Shown piece by piece: positions 8,903 to 19,490 of a stretch of 64,000 nt of DNA. Each line of letters starts with the position of its first letter. Position 1 is the stretch's first letter. Source of the stretch: an uncultured Clostridia bacterium (lineage in GTDB: Bacteria > Bacillota > Clostridia > Lachnospirales > CAG-274); NCBI GenBank assembly GCA_947632615.1, contig CANRPW010000008.1:32403-96402 (forward strand), read 5' to 3'. The notes below the pieces were generated by a model that was not told the DNA's origin, searched no databases, and worked only from the letters and a program-made list of their open reading frames with translations. A program made the position numbers and the translations under genes.

Positions 8903-9634
8903 TCATGAAAAAAGCTTTCTGACTCTTACATACTCTTTATTAGTGCCTATATCATAACACTCGCCTGTCATTTTCCAAGCATATACAGGCTTGATCTTGT
9001 AAAGCCATTTAAGGAAGTTGCCCGGTGCATCCGGCGCATTGCCTTCTTCCAAATACTTATCTATCATTCTCATAGTTTCCTTTGTATAAAGATAGGTGGC
9101 AAATACAACAAGGTTGCTCTTTGGCTTCTGAGGCTTTTCCTCCATGCCTATAATACAGTCGTTTTCATCGGTTTCCGCAATGCCAAAGCGCTTAAGCTCT
9201 TCATAGTCGTCTAAAGCCTTTACACAGGCGCAGTCTTTGCCGATGTCTTTGAAATACTCATAAAATTCCTTAAGATGGCAGGTATAAAACGTATCTCCCG
9301 CAACTATAAGCACATCTTCGTCTATTCTGCCCTTTTTAACAGTAAAAAGTATATCCCCTATTGCCCCGAGCCTTACGCCGTTTTCATCAGTACCGTCATT
9401 ATAAACAGTGATTTTTTCCTTATCATTTCTACCCTGACACCAAGCCTCAAAGTAGTTATACATTTTATCATTGGTAATAACAAATATTTTATCTATCTCG
9501 GGAATAGTATTCAAATCGTCAACGATATGATCCATTATGGTTTTCCCGCCGATCTTCAAAAGCGGCTTAGGATAATGCTTTGTCACAGGATAAAGTCTTG
9601 TGGCATATCCTGCCGCCAGAATTATTGCTTTCAT
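8903..9634 (-). CDS. Sugar-phosphate nucleotidyltransferase
   Basis: This 243-residue nucleotidyltransferase resembles glucose-1-phosphate thymidylyl- and cytidylyltransferases. The N-terminal LAAGYATRLYPVT-H-PKPLL is the nucleotide-binding signature. GDTFY supplies the metal-binding aspartate, and MEEKPQKPKSN is the conserved sugar-phosphate-binding block. The C-terminus ends in GECYDIGTNKEY. It would make an NDP-activated sugar for the envelope, but the base and sugar cannot be told from the sequence. No sugar-modifying genes are adjacent. Confidence 0.85.
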   Translation of the reverse strand: MKAIILAAGYATRLYPVTKHYPKPLLKIGGKTIMDHIVDDLNTIPEIDKIFVITNDKMYNYFEAWCQGRNDKEKITVYNDGTDENGVRLGAIGDILFTVKKGRIDEDVLIVAGDTFYTCHLKEFYEYFKDIGKDCACVKALDDYEELKRFGIAETDENDCIIGMEEKPQKPKSNLVVFATYLYTKETMRMIDKYLEEGNAPDAPGNFLKWLYKIKPVYAWKMTGECYDIGTNKEYVRVRKLFS

Positions 9635-9670
9635 GATAGCCTCCGAATACTGTAATGATAAGTTATTTTA

Positions 9671-10639
9671 TCACAAAATGTCGTTAAATTCAACTGAAAA
9701 TTCAGATAATATTATATTTTTGACAAGGGGATTTTCTTTTATTCTCACTTTCATATCCTTAAGTGCTTTAAGGTCTTTTCCCTCTGTTTTTATACTCATT
9801 TCATAACAATATAAAAACTGACATTTAAGCCCGTATTTGTTATAGAAATATTCATTTGCAAGGTCTTCTCCATATTTTTTATCTCCCACAACAGGAAAAC
9901 CCAGCTCCTTCAAAACAGCTCTTATCTGATGGGTCTTTCCCGTTTCTAAGCCCACCCTGACGAGTGTATATCTGCCATTATGGCATATCGGCTCTATATG
10001 TGTAAATGTTTCCTTGCTGCCGCTTATAGGGCTAAGAGATATCTCCGCCTGATTTGCGTTTTTTCGGTGCCACGCCCTTATGTCGGCTCTGTCATTTAAA
10101 ATGCCCTGCACTATTGTTATATAATACTTTTCAATAAAATGCTCCTTAAACCCCAGATTAAGCTCCTGAGTTCCTCTCAGTGTCTTGCCGAAGGTCACAA
10201 GCCCGCCTGTGTTCCTGTCAAGCCTGTTGCATACAGAGGGCACAAAATCATCTCTGAGCCCGCCCTTTTCACTAAGATAATATAATATCCTGCTGTTGAG
10301 GCAGTCTCCGTCTTTTACATCCGCCTGGGTCAGCATACCCACAGGTTTGTCCGCAATAATAATATGCTCATCTTCATAAATAATATCAAAGTCAACGGTA
10401 TATTTTTTAAAGGTTTTTTCTTCTCTGAAGCTCTCTATTGTTTCATCGCTTAAAAAGAGGGCGACATTATCGCCCTCCTTCAATATTTCATTTCCTGCGG
10501 CTTTTTTGTCGTCAAGCTTGATGTTCTTTTTTCTGAGCATTTTGTAAATGAAGGATTTAGGCGCTTTGTTCATAAACTTCATAAGAAATTTATCAAGTCT
10601 TTGATTTTCGTTGTCCTTACTTATAATTATCTCCTTCAT
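9671..10639 (-). CDS. RluA-family RNA pseudouridine synthase
   Basis: This enzyme isomerises uridine in rRNA or tRNA. An S4-like RNA-binding domain occupies about residues 10-70 (RLDKFLMKFMNKAPKSFIYKML). The catalytic domain contains CNRLDRNTGGL with the active-site Asp, followed by KYYITIVQG and the GKTHQIR motif. The 322-residue length fits RluC/RluD-type proteins. prfB is 10 bases upstream, so they are probably one operon. The target position is unknown. Confidence 0.92.
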   Translation of the reverse strand: MKEIIISKDNENQRLDKFLMKFMNKAPKSFIYKMLRKKNIKLDDKKAAGNEILKEGDNVALFLSDETIESFREEKTFKKYTVDFDIIYEDEHIIIADKPVGMLTQADVKDGDCLNSRILYYLSEKGGLRDDFVPSVCNRLDRNTGGLVTFGKTLRGTQELNLGFKEHFIEKYYITIVQGILNDRADIRAWHRKNANQAEISLSPISGSKETFTHIEPICHNGRYTLVRVGLETGKTHQIRAVLKELGFPVVGDKKYGEDLANEYFYNKYGLKCQFLYCYEMSIKTEGKDLKALKDMKVRIKENPLVKNIILSEFSVEFNDIL

Positions 10640-10649
10640 TTTGTCTGCC

Positions 10650-11753
10650 TCATGAATTTATCCACTTTAAATAAGCGTTTATAAAATTATCTATTTTACC
10701 GTCCATAACGGCGCTTATGTTGCCTGTTTCTTCCTCTGTTCTTACATCCTTGACCATTGTATATGGCTGGAAAACATAGGAACGTATCTGTGAGCCCCAC
10801 TCTATTTTCTTTACCTCGCCTCTGATATCGGCAAGCTTTTCCATCTGCTTTTCTCTTTCCATTTCGTAAAGCTTAGATTTAAGCATTTTCATACAGGTCT
10901 CTCTGTTCTGCAGCTGGCTTCTCTGGGTCTGACAGCTGACTACAACGCCTGTGGGCTTATGTATAAGCCTTACGGCAGATGAAGTCTTGTTTATGTGCTG
11001 TCCGCCTGCGCCGCTGGAGCGGAATACCTGCATTTCAATATCATCGGGATTTATCTCAAAATCTATGTCGTCGTCAATTTCCGGCATAACATCGCAGGAA
11101 GCAAAGGACGTGTGTCTTTTCTTAGCGGCATCAAAGGGGGATATCCTTACAAGACGGTGTATGCCCTTTTCGCTTTTAAGAAGTCCGTAGGCGTTCTCGC
11201 CTTCAACTCTGAATGTCACGGACTTTATGCCCGCCTCGTCCCCTGCAAGATAGTCAAGCTCTTCTGCGGAAAAGCCGTGGTCATCACACCACTTGCCATA
11301 CATTCTGTAAAGCATGCTCGTCCAGTCGCAAGCCTCTGTTCCGCCGGCTCCCGAGTGAAGTGTAACGATACAGTTGCTGCTGTCATACTCTCCCGTGAGC
11401 AGGGTAGATATCCTGAGGTTTTCAAAATCCTCCAAAAACTTTGTCTTAAGGTTCTTTGCCTCAGTCACATAGCTCTCGTCGTTTTCCTCATTTCCCATCT
11501 CTATGATAAGCATTATCTCGTCGTAAATGTCCTTAAGTGTATTATAGCTTTCCACCTTGGTCTTAAGTTGCTTAGTCTGTCTTAATATCTTCTGAGCCTC
11601 GTCCATATCATTCCAAAAATCAGGGTCGCCCGCTGTTTCTTCAAGCTCCTCTATTTTTACCTTGGCTTCTTCAATATTAAGGCTGTCGGCAAGCTCCTCA
11701 AGCCTTTTTTCATATCCGGAAAGCTCCTGCTTTATCTGATCAAGCGCTAACAT
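10650..11753 (-). CDS. prfB: Peptide chain release factor 2, no programmed frameshift
   Basis: RF2 releases nascent peptides at UGA and UAA. The stop-codon recognition tripeptide SPF (VRISPFDAAKKRHTSF) and the catalytic GGQ (SGAGGQHINKT) are present. The usual prfB programmed frameshift (an in-frame TGA near codon 25) is absent: the region reads continuously through DSLNIEEAK. I chose the ATG at 11753, with GAGGAG 9 bases upstream, over an in-frame TTG three codons earlier. It lies between secA and the pseudouridine synthase with short gaps. Confidence 0.95.
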   Translation of the reverse strand: MLALDQIKQELSGYEKRLEELADSLNIEEAKVKIEELEETAGDPDFWNDMDEAQKILRQTKQLKTKVESYNTLKDIYDEIMLIIEMGNEENDESYVTEAKNLKTKFLEDFENLRISTLLTGEYDSSNCIVTLHSGAGGTEACDWTSMLYRMYGKWCDDHGFSAEELDYLAGDEAGIKSVTFRVEGENAYGLLKSEKGIHRLVRISPFDAAKKRHTSFASCDVMPEIDDDIDFEINPDDIEMQVFRSSGAGGQHINKTSSAVRLIHKPTGVVVSCQTQRSQLQNRETCMKMLKSKLYEMEREKQMEKLADIRGEVKKIEWGSQIRSYVFQPYTMVKDVRTEEETGNISAVMDGKIDNFINAYLKWINS

Positions 11754-11791
11754 AATATACAACTCCTCAATTTATACTAAACTCTTTCCTA

Positions 11792-14368
11792 TCAGACGTT
11801 TTTGCCGCAGCAGTGCTTATATTTCTTGCCGCTTCCGCATGGGCAAGGGTCGTTACGTCCTATTTTCTTTTCCTTTCTTACCTTGGGTCCTCTTACAGAG
11901 CCTTCGTCCTTGTTTGTAGCAACAGGCTCAGCCACCTGCTCTCTTTCAACAGGCGCTGCGGGACGTATGTGGAAAAGTCCTCTGCACACATCGGTCTGAA
12001 TATTATTGCTAAGCTCGTCAAACATATCATAGCTTAAAAACTTGTATTCAATAAGAGGATCTCTCTGTGCAAGAGAGTGAAGGCTTACGCCCTGGCGCAT
12101 CTGATCCATATCGTCAATATGGTTCATCCACTTCTGGTCTACCACCTTAAGAGTAATAACTCTCTCGGCTTCTCTCATCATTTCTTCGCCAAACTCTGCC
12201 TCTTTAGCCTCATAAGCCGCCTTTGCCGCGCTTATAAGTCTTTCCTCTATATCTGTAGGCATAAGCTTTTCTCCCATAAGCTCCTCTTTTGTAAGCACAA
12301 TGGGAGGAAGCATAAATATGCTCATCATATGCTCGTTAAGAGAAGTCATATCCCACTCATCGGCATTGGAGTCGGCAGGCGCGTAAAGAGCAACCTCTCT
12401 TCTGATAACAGACTCTATCATATTGAGTATCTTGTCTTTAAGGCTTGCCCCCGAAAGTACCTCTTTTCGCTCGCCGTAGATTATCTCTCTCTGCTCGTTC
12501 ATTACCTGATCGTATTCAAGAAGATGCTTTCTGGTTGCGAAGTTGTTGCTCTCAACCTTCTTCTGAGCGTTTTCAATGGCATTGGTGAGCATTTTAGCCT
12601 CTATAGGCTCGTCCTCGTCAAGTCCCATGGCAGCTATAGCCTTGCCAACTCTTTCAGAGCCAAAAAGGCGCATAAGATCGTCCTCTAAAGAAATGTAAAA
12701 TCTTGACTCTCCCGGGTCGCCCTGTCTGCCCGAACGACCTCTCAGCTGGTTGTCAATTCGTCTTGACTCGTGGCGCTCTGTACCTATTATCTTAAGTCCG
12801 CCAAGCTCAGCCACGCCCTCGCCAAGCTTAATATCAGTACCTCTACCTGCCATATTGGTGGCAATGGTTACTGTCTTAGGCTCGCCTGCATGAGCAACTA
12901 TCTCAGCTTCCTTCTCGTGATATTTAGCATTGAGCACCTGATGAGGTATGCCCTCACGCTTAAGCATTTTGCTCAAAAGCTCCGATTTGTCTATAGTAAC
13001 AGTACCAACAAGCACAGGCTGACCCTTTTCGTAGGCTTCCTTAACTGCCTTAACAACGGCTCTCAGCTTGCCTGCCTCTGTCTGATAAACCTGGTCTCCC
13101 AAGTCCTTTCTTATAACAGGCTCGTTTGTAGGTATACAAACAACGTCCATACCGTATATCTGACGGAATTCGCCCTCTTCTGTCTGCGCAGTACCTGTCA
13201 TACCTGCTTTTTTATCATATTTGTTAAAGAAGTTCTGGAAGGTTATGGTTGCGAGGGTCTTGCTTTCACGCTTTACCTCTACGCCTTCCTTTGCTTCTAT
13301 AGCCTGATGAAGTCCGTCGGAGTATCTTCTGCCCGGCATCATACGACCTGTAAATTCGTCTACTATGATGATCTGCTCGTCCTTGACAACGTAGTCCTTG
13401 TCACGGTGCATATTATAATTTGCCTTAAGAGCATTGTTTATATAGTGCTGAAGCTCCATATTTTCAGGGTCTGAAAGGTTCTTGATAGCGAAATATCTTT
13501 CAGCCTTATGGATACCGTCCTGAGTAAGAGAGACCGTCTTGCCCTTTTCGTCAACAACATAGTCGCCCTCTTCCTGAAGCTCCTCTCTTATAAGAGGATT
13601 AAGAGCCTCCTGCTCGTTTATTATTCTGCCTGCGGTAAGTGTCTTTGCAAATGCGTCGGCAAGGTCATAAAGCTTTGTAGACTTGCCTGCAGCGCCTGAA
13701 ATGATAAGAGGTGTTCTTGCTTCGTCTATAAGAACAGAGTCCACCTCGTCCACTATAGCATAGTGAAGCCCTCTCTGAACCATATCCTGCTCATAGACAA
13801 CCATATTGTCACGGAGATAGTCAAATCCAAGCTCGTTGTTTGTAGAATAAGTAATATCGCAGTTATAAGCCTCCTGCTTTTCGGGCTTAGACATATCGTG
13901 AAGATTAACACCGACAGTAAGCCCCAAAAACTCATGTATCTGACCCATCCACTCGGCGTCACGCTGAGCAAGATATTCGTTTACCGTAACTATATGAACG
14001 CCCTTGCCCTCAAGCGCATTGAGATAAGCAGGCAGTGTAGAAACAAGTGTTTTACCTTCACCTGTTTTCATCTCGGCAATTCTGCCCTGATGTAAAACAA
14101 CACCGCCAATAAGCTGAACGTCAAAGTGTCTCATACCCAAAACTCTCTTGCCCGCTTCTCTTACAACGGCAAACGCCTCGGGCAGTATATCGTCAAGAGT
14201 TTTTCCGTTTGCGAGAAGCTCTTTAAAATAAGGTGTCTTTGCCTTAAGCTCCTCATCGGATAACTTCTGTATCTCAGGTTCAAGACTGTTTATCTTATCA
14301 ACTATAGGTCTTATCTTCTTAAGCTCTTTGTCACTGTAGGTTCCAAATATTTTTTCTATTATATTCAT
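11792..14368 (-). CDS. secA: Preprotein translocase ATPase SecA
   Basis: SecA is the motor that pushes unfolded preproteins through SecYEG. The 858 residues include Walker A ([10 protein letters not shown] near residue 105), [29 protein letters not shown], and the C-terminal SEC-C zinc motif [13 protein letters not shown] preceded by RNDP. The full-length zinc tail suggests SecB-like or lipid contacts are kept. AAGGAG lies upstream of the ATG. An extended -10 promoter is at 14418-14426. prfB follows 39 bases downstream. Confidence 0.97.
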   Translation of the reverse strand: MNIIEKIFGTYSDKELKKIRPIVDKINSLEPEIQKLSDEELKAKTPYFKELLANGKTLDDILPEAFAVVREAGKRVLGMRHFDVQLIGGVVLHQGRIAEMKTGEGKTLVSTLPAYLNALEGKGVHIVTVNEYLAQRDAEWMGQIHEFLGLTVGVNLHDMSKPEKQEAYNCDITYSTNNELGFDYLRDNMVVYEQDMVQRGLHYAIVDEVDSVLIDEARTPLIISGAAGKSTKLYDLADAFAKTLTAGRIINEQEALNPLIREELQEEGDYVVDEKGKTVSLTQDGIHKAERYFAIKNLSDPENMELQHYINNALKANYNMHRDKDYVVKDEQIIIVDEFTGRMMPGRRYSDGLHQAIEAKEGVEVKRESKTLATITFQNFFNKYDKKAGMTGTAQTEEGEFRQIYGMDVVCIPTNEPVIRKDLGDQVYQTEAGKLRAVVKAVKEAYEKGQPVLVGTVTIDKSELLSKMLKREGIPHQVLNAKYHEKEAEIVAHAGEPKTVTIATNMAGRGTDIKLGEGVAELGGLKIIGTERHESRRIDNQLRGRSGRQGDPGESRFYISLEDDLMRLFGSERVGKAIAAMGLDEDEPIEAKMLTNAIENAQKKVESNNFATRKHLLEYDQVMNEQREIIYGERKEVLSGASLKDKILNMIESVIRREVALYAPADSNADEWDMTSLNEHMMSIFMLPPIVLTKEELMGEKLMPTDIEERLISAAKAAYEAKEAEFGEEMMREAERVITLKVVDQKWMNHIDDMDQMRQGVSLHSLAQRDPLIEYKFLSYDMFDELSNNIQTDVCRGLFHIRPAAPVEREQVAEPVATNKDEGSVRGPKVRKEKKIGRNDPCPCGSGKKYKHCCGKNV

Positions 14369-14417
14369 AAATACAGCTCCTTAATTGTAAATACACATAA
14401 TTATCCATGTTAATTAG

Positions 14418-14426
14418 ATTATACCA
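14418..14426 (-). promoter_or_regulatory. Extended -10 promoter of secA
   Basis: On the minus strand the sequence TGGTATAAT contains a TGN extension and a perfect -10 box, about 50 bases upstream of the secA start. No good -35 box is visible at the right distance, as is common for extended -10 promoters. The rest of the gap up to 14540 is plain AT-rich DNA. Confidence 0.5.
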
Positions 14427-14551
14427 TAATAAATAGTTTACCACATATATATACGACTATACAAGCCAAAGTTTTATAATTTTAAACTTTTTTAATAATT
14501 TTTAAGGAACAACCTAAATTTAAACCTTTGCCAACCATACTGCGGAGCCGC

Positions 14552-14691
14552 TCGGGGCGAGGTGAGGTCTGCCGACGGAGGGGACAAGGGACACCCGTAT
14601 GGGTGTCCCTTGTCCCCTCCGTCGGCAGACCTCACCTCGCCCCGACCCGTGGCACGCCTCACAAACCGCCTGCGGCGGTTTGTGAGGCGTG
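14552..14691. repeat. Hairpin-pair element, locus 4: 45-bp perfect arms plus an 18-bp perfect hairpin
   Basis: Bases 14552-14596 pair perfectly with 14601-14645 (45 bp, loop GTAT). After the linker CCCGTGG, bases 14653-14670 pair perfectly with 14674-14691 around TGC. The base of the long stem (TCGGGGCGAGG) is also the base of the long stem at locus 9. The short hairpin overlaps the 3' end of the deacetylase gene and provides its last codons and stop. Confidence 0.95.
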
Positions 14692-15561
14692 GCTGTCCAA
14701 TTTTTCAAACTTACCAAACACTTCTGCCGTGCCGACTCCGGAAGGTCTTAAATAGCGATATAGAGTATATAAGTCCTCCGGTCCGTCGATATAGTTGGGT
14801 TTTTCTGTGCAGTTGACTATGGCATTAAAGCCCAGCTCCTTAACTATGCCGTCACTGCAGTCGCTGAAGCTTCCGTAAGGATATATAAAGGCAGTAGGCT
14901 TTCTGCCCGTACATTCGAGTATCTGCTCATTCACCTTTTCAAGATCCTTTTTAAGAAGTTCGCTGTACTGCTCCTCACTTTCCCCCTTCTTTTTTGCCGC
15001 ACCTTTTCTGCCGTTTTCTATTTTGTGAAGATAGTAGGTGTGGTTTTGAAATTCAAATATGCCCGTCTTTGACATTTCATTTATTTCTTCCATGTTCAGA
15101 TGGGAATATTCTATGTTGTGATCTTCTTCTTTCGTAAACATTTCCGTAAGCTCACCTATTACCCCCACTACCACCTTTGCATTGTAATTTTCAAAAAGTG
15201 GAGCGCCTATAACATAAAGGCTTTCATATCCATCATCAAAGGTGAGTACAATGGGCTTTTCGGGCAATTCGCCATTTCCCTCCACATAGGCTATAAGATC
15301 GTTTATTCCCACAGTAGTATAGCCCTTTTCATCTATGTATTTAAGGTCACTTTCAAGCTCTGCCTTAGTTACGGTGTACTTGTTTCCATAAGCCTTGTCG
15401 GTTATGTTGTGATACATAAGTATAGGCACAAAAATGCCGCTTTCCTCTCCCTCCGCATATACTCCTTCAGAAGCTCTGTCTTCATTTATATAATAAGCAA
15501 GCCCCGAAACAAGTCCTATTCCCATAATGAGAGCCGTCAGCCCCATAATTATTTTTTTCAA
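14659..15561 (-). CDS. Polysaccharide deacetylase, probably sporulation-linked
   Basis: This exported NodB-type deacetylase has one N-terminal membrane anchor (about residues 5-25). Motif 1 is LTFDDGY, motif 2 the zinc histidines in NHTYYLH, and motif 3 FIYPYG. It probably removes acetyl groups from peptidoglycan or another glycan. The TTG start has GGAGGG 8 bases upstream. It lies directly downstream of sigE with a candidate sigma-E promoter in the gap. The last 11 or so residues (DSHASQTAAGGL) are encoded by the hairpin at 14653-14691, so the natural C-terminus has probably been replaced. Confidence 0.85.
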   Translation of the reverse strand: MKKIIMGLTALIMGIGLVSGLAYYINEDRASEGVYAEGEESGIFVPILMYHNITDKAYGNKYTVTKAELESDLKYIDEKGYTTVGINDLIAYVEGNGELPEKPIVLTFDDGYESLYVIGAPLFENYNAKVVVGVIGELTEMFTKEEDHNIEYSHLNMEEINEMSKTGIFEFQNHTYYLHKIENGRKGAAKKKGESEEQYSELLKKDLEKVNEQILECTGRKPTAFIYPYGSFSDCSDGIVKELGFNAIVNCTEKPNYIDGPEDLYTLYRYLRPSGVGTAEVFGKFEKLDSHASQTAAGGL

Positions 15562-15591
15562 TAAAAAAGCCCTCCAACCTTTTTATAAATC

Positions 15592-15616
15592 TATATGAAG
15601 GCGCAAGGACTTTTAT
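15592..15616 (-). promoter_or_regulatory. Candidate sigma-E promoter for the deacetylase
   Basis: On the minus strand ATA (15616-15614), 16 bases and CATATAGAT resemble the sigma-E pattern ATA-N16-CATACANT. It would place transcription start about 25 bases before the deacetylase TTG. It lies in the 61-base gap behind sigE. Confidence 0.45.
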
Positions 15617-15622
15617 GAAAAA

Positions 15623-16342
15623 TCACATAAACTTGACCATTTCTTTTTTAAGTCTTACTATTATTTTCTTTTCAAGCCTCGAAATATAGCTCTGGCTTAT
15701 ACCTAACTTGTCAGCCACCTCTTTTTGTGTCATTTCCTCGCCGTTTTTAAGCCCAAACCTCAGCTCTATTATAATGCGCTCTCTTGTGGAAAGCTTGTTT
15801 ATGGCGTTTTTAAGCAGAGTTCTGTCAACCTCGTCTTCAATGTCCCTGTAAATAATGTCAACGTCTGTGCCTAAAATGTCAGAAAGCAAAAGCTCATTTC
15901 CTTCCCAATCCACATTCAGCGGCTCGTCTATAGAAACCTCGGCTCTTGTTCTGGTGTTGCGCCTTAAATACATAAGTATTTCATTTTCAATGCACCTTGA
16001 AGCATAAGTGGCTATTTTTATTTTTTTGTCTGCCTTAAAGGTATTTATTGCCTTGATAAGCCCTATAGTGCCTATTGAAATAAGATCCTCTATGTTTATG
16101 CCCGTATTTTCAAATTTTCTCGCTATATAAACCACAAGCCTGAGGTTGTGCTCTATAAGCACCTTCTTCGCCTGCTCTGCCCCCTCGCCGGAAAGCTGCG
16201 CCGTATACCTTGCCTCCTCCTCGGCTTCAAGGGGTGCAGGCAAAACCTCCGTGCCTCCTATGTAATAGATCTCATCTTCTTTATTTTTTCCGAATACACT
16301 TTTCAAAAACTCAAGCAGCATTGTGAGCATTCTCCTTAACAT
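15623..16342 (-). CDS. sigE: RNA polymerase sporulation sigma factor sigma-E precursor
   Basis: This is the early mother-cell sigma factor, made as an inactive pro-protein. Signatures are [49 protein letters not shown] and [18 protein letters not shown], ending in a region 4 helix-turn-helix ([17 protein letters not shown]). The first 25-30 residues form a basic amphipathic pro-sequence before EIYYIGG, near the site processed in Bacillus. I chose the ATG at 16342 because GGGGAGG lies 9 bases upstream; the ATG at 16348 would leave only 3. It overlaps the end of spoIIGA by 32 bases, so translation is likely coupled. Confidence 0.95.
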   Translation of the reverse strand: MLRRMLTMLLEFLKSVFGKNKEDEIYYIGGTEVLPAPLEAEEEARYTAQLSGEGAEQAKKVLIEHNLRLVVYIARKFENTGINIEDLISIGTIGLIKAINTFKADKKIKIATYASRCIENEILMYLRRNTRTRAEVSIDEPLNVDWEGNELLLSDILGTDVDIIYRDIEDEVDRTLLKNAINKLSTRERIIIELRFGLKNGEEMTQKEVADKLGISQSYISRLEKKIIVRLKKEMVKFM

Positions 16343-17222
16343 TCTCATTGACCTCCCCGATATTAAGAATTTCAGTGTTTATAAGTCCCTTAAAGCTGCC
16401 CTCCGATGACAGCTTCATAAAGGATATGCCTATCAGTACATTTTCATAAAGTCTTTCATTTATATAAAGCCTGTCAGGCTCAAAGCAGGGCAAAACTCCG
16501 CCGCTGTTTCCAAGACTTCTGTAAAGCGCAAAATAAAAATTCACTTCTGCTCCCTTGTCGGCGATGTAGCCGTACAGATCGTCCTTAAGCCTGTCACCCT
16601 CGGGCAGAGCAGCCTTTACAGCATCAAATTCTGCCACAATAACAGCCTTTCCCGTAACAGGCTCTTTAAGAGTGCTGCCCGTGTCGGCAAGGGCTTTAAA
16701 CTCAGCGCTTCCCCACTTAAGCTCAACACGCACCTGGCAAAATTCTCTTTTTCTTATTACCGAATTTCTGTATATCTTCCTTATAAAGCTTATGACAATG
16801 TAAGAAACACCCACGGATACAACAAAAACTCCTATAGATATGTGCTTTAAGCCATAGCTTATATTTTCGCCTATGTAACGCCCCGCATTTGTAAAGTAAA
16901 AAAGTCCGCTGCATATTCCGCCTACTAAAAATGTCCCTAATATCACCGCCCCCAAAAGCCTTAAATACGCCTTAAAACCTCCGGGAAGATAAGCTATATA
17001 TACGCTTGCCATCATAAGAGCCATATACCCCACCGGGTTTCTGAAAATTATAGCCCTACCCCAAAGGGCAATAAGTGTATAGCCAAGCCCGGCAAAAAGG
17101 CTGCCCAAAAAGCAGAGAAGAATATTTCTTTTGACTTTTAAAAATAATCTTACGCATAAAAATACAAAAAACACCATTATAAAATTTATAAAAAATAATA
17201 CATCAGCATAAACCGTTATCAT
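16311..17222 (-). CDS. spoIIGA: Sigma-E processing peptidase SpoIIGA
   Basis: SpoIIGA is the septal-membrane aspartic protease that cleaves pro-sigma-E after a signal from the forespore. Five hydrophobic segments fill the first 165 residues. The cytoplasmic domain carries [15 protein letters not shown], with the catalytic Asp in DTGS, and the C-terminal block [11 protein letters not shown] chose the ATG at 17222 because AGAGGTG lies just upstream. An upstream in-frame extension lacks a ribosome site and overlaps the promoter. sigE follows as an overlapping gene, the order known in Bacillus and Clostridium. Confidence 0.93.
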   Translation of the reverse strand: MITVYADVLFFINFIMVFFVFLCVRLFLKVKRNILLCFLGSLFAGLGYTLIALWGRAIIFRNPVGYMALMMASVYIAYLPGGFKAYLRLLGAVILGTFLVGGICSGLFYFTNAGRYIGENISYGLKHISIGVFVVSVGVSYIVISFIRKIYRNSVIRKREFCQVRVELKWGSAEFKALADTGSTLKEPVTGKAVIVAEFDAVKAALPEGDRLKDDLYGYIADKGAEVNFYFALYRSLGNSGGVLPCFEPDRLYINERLYENVLIGISFMKLSSEGSFKGLINTEILNIGEVNENVKENAHNAA

Positions 17223-17250
17223 TTTTTCACCTCTTTCAAAACCTATATAA

Positions 17251-17283
17251 ATTATACAACTCATAAATGGCAATAAATGGCAA
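17251..17283 (-). promoter_or_regulatory. spoIIG-type promoter with 21-bp spacer and 10-bp direct repeats
   Basis: On the minus strand TTGCCA (17283-17278), 21 bases and TATAAT (17256-17251) precede spoIIGA. TGCCATTTAT occurs twice with a 10-base period around the -35. The Bacillus spoIIG promoter is known for an over-long (22-bp) spacer and Spo0A boxes at -35, so this is a plausible Spo0A-activated promoter, though the repeats match TGNCGAA poorly. Confidence 0.5.
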
Positions 17284-17375
17284 AACTTGTAATGGAATTT
17301 ATAAAAAATATTTAATTGTTATATGTGCACAATATTTATATGTCAAATATGTTAAAAACAACTAAAAACCATTTA

Positions 17376-17404
17376 TTGACATAAGTAAAAAAAATGTGTA
17401 TAAT
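17376..17404 (+). promoter_or_regulatory. Consensus sigma-A promoter of gdhA
   Basis: TTGACA, 17 bases and TATAAT give a perfect consensus promoter about 190 bases before the gdhA ATG, implying a long 5' leader. Confidence 0.9.
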
Positions 17405-17410
17405 ATATCG

Positions 17411-17546
17411 TATGTGTGAAAGGGATAAAAACATCAGTTTGCAAGGGGGCAGACAAGCGCATGAACAGATATAAAACGGTAGTGGGAATCCGCTTTATAA
17501 TGTTGTCAAGCTCGCGCCGTGAGGTTTTTAAAAATTCACATATGTG
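17411..17546 (+). ncRNA. Structured 5' leader of gdhA (candidate cis-regulatory RNA)
   Basis: An outer helix pairs ATGTGTGAA near the 5' end with TTCACATAT near 17540 and continues with TAAAAAC/GTTTTTA. Inside are hairpin GTTTGC-AAGGGG-GCAGAC and a second stem ATAAA/TTTAT capped by GTGG-GAAT-CCGC. This gives a three-way junction with purine-rich joining strands, ending about 45 bases before the ATG. No T-box signature (GGTGGTACCGCG-like) and no riboswitch core I can recall fits. The function is unproven. Confidence 0.45.
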
Positions 17547-17550
17547 TTAA

Positions 17551-18924
<1,374 letters not shown>

Positions 18925-18941
18925 TACTTAAAATAAAATCT

Positions 18942-18981
18942 AAGGTCAATCACTGCTTAAGGGTCGTGATTGACCTTTTTT
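18942..18981 (+). terminator. Rho-independent terminator of gdhA
   Basis: AAGGTCAATCAC pairs perfectly with GTGATTGACCTT across a 12-base loop and is followed by a T run. The next ribosome site begins only a few bases later. Confidence 0.9.
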
Positions 18982-18996
18982 AATGGAGGTAAAAAT

Positions 18997-19482
18997 ATGT
19001 TCAGAAAAATGAGGCGTTTTAAACAGCTTTTGTCGGAGCAGGAAAGCATTGAAGTATTGAATAGATGTACCTCGGGCGTACTTGCAGTATCGGGAGATGA
19101 CGACTATCCTTATGCCGTACCCTTAAGCTATGTCTATAAAGACGGAAAGCTATATTTTCACTGCGCTCTTACGGGACACAAAATAGACAGTATAAAAAGA
19201 AATGATAAAGTTTCCTTCTGCGTTATAGATAAAGATGATGTTGTTCCCGAAAAATATACAACCTATTTCAGAAGTGTAATAGTATTCGGCAGAGCAAAGA
19301 TCATAGAGGATAGGGATGAAAAAATAAGAATAGCCATGCTGCTGGGTGAAAAATATAATCCGGGACACCCAAAGGATGCAATGGAAGAAATCCACCGACT
19401 TTTCTCCGCCCTTTGCATAATAGAGCTTGACATAGAGCATATAACGGGTAAGGCTGCCAAGGAGCTGGTGGCAAAGCCATAA
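18997..19482 (+). CDS. Pyridoxamine 5'-phosphate oxidase-like flavoprotein
   Basis: This 161-residue protein has the split-barrel fold of the PNPOx/NimA class. LLSEQESIEVLNRCTSGVLAV, YPYAVPLSYVYKDGKLYFHCA, and GHKIDSIKRNDKVSF are characteristic FMN-binding segments. Members reduce nitro compounds or bind flavin or haem, and the substrate here is unknown. I chose the ATG at 18997, with GGAGG 7 bases upstream. It lies 72 bases downstream of gdhA behind a terminator, so read-through or a weak promoter must drive it. A repeat array starts just after its stop. Confidence 0.8.
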   Translation: MFRKMRRFKQLLSEQESIEVLNRCTSGVLAVSGDDDYPYAVPLSYVYKDGKLYFHCALTGHKIDSIKRNDKVSFCVIDKDDVVPEKYTTYFRSVIVFGRAKIIEDRDEKIRIAMLLGEKYNPGHPKDAMEEIHRLFSALCIIELDIEHITGKAAKELVAKP

Positions 19483-19490
19483 ATTCACCC

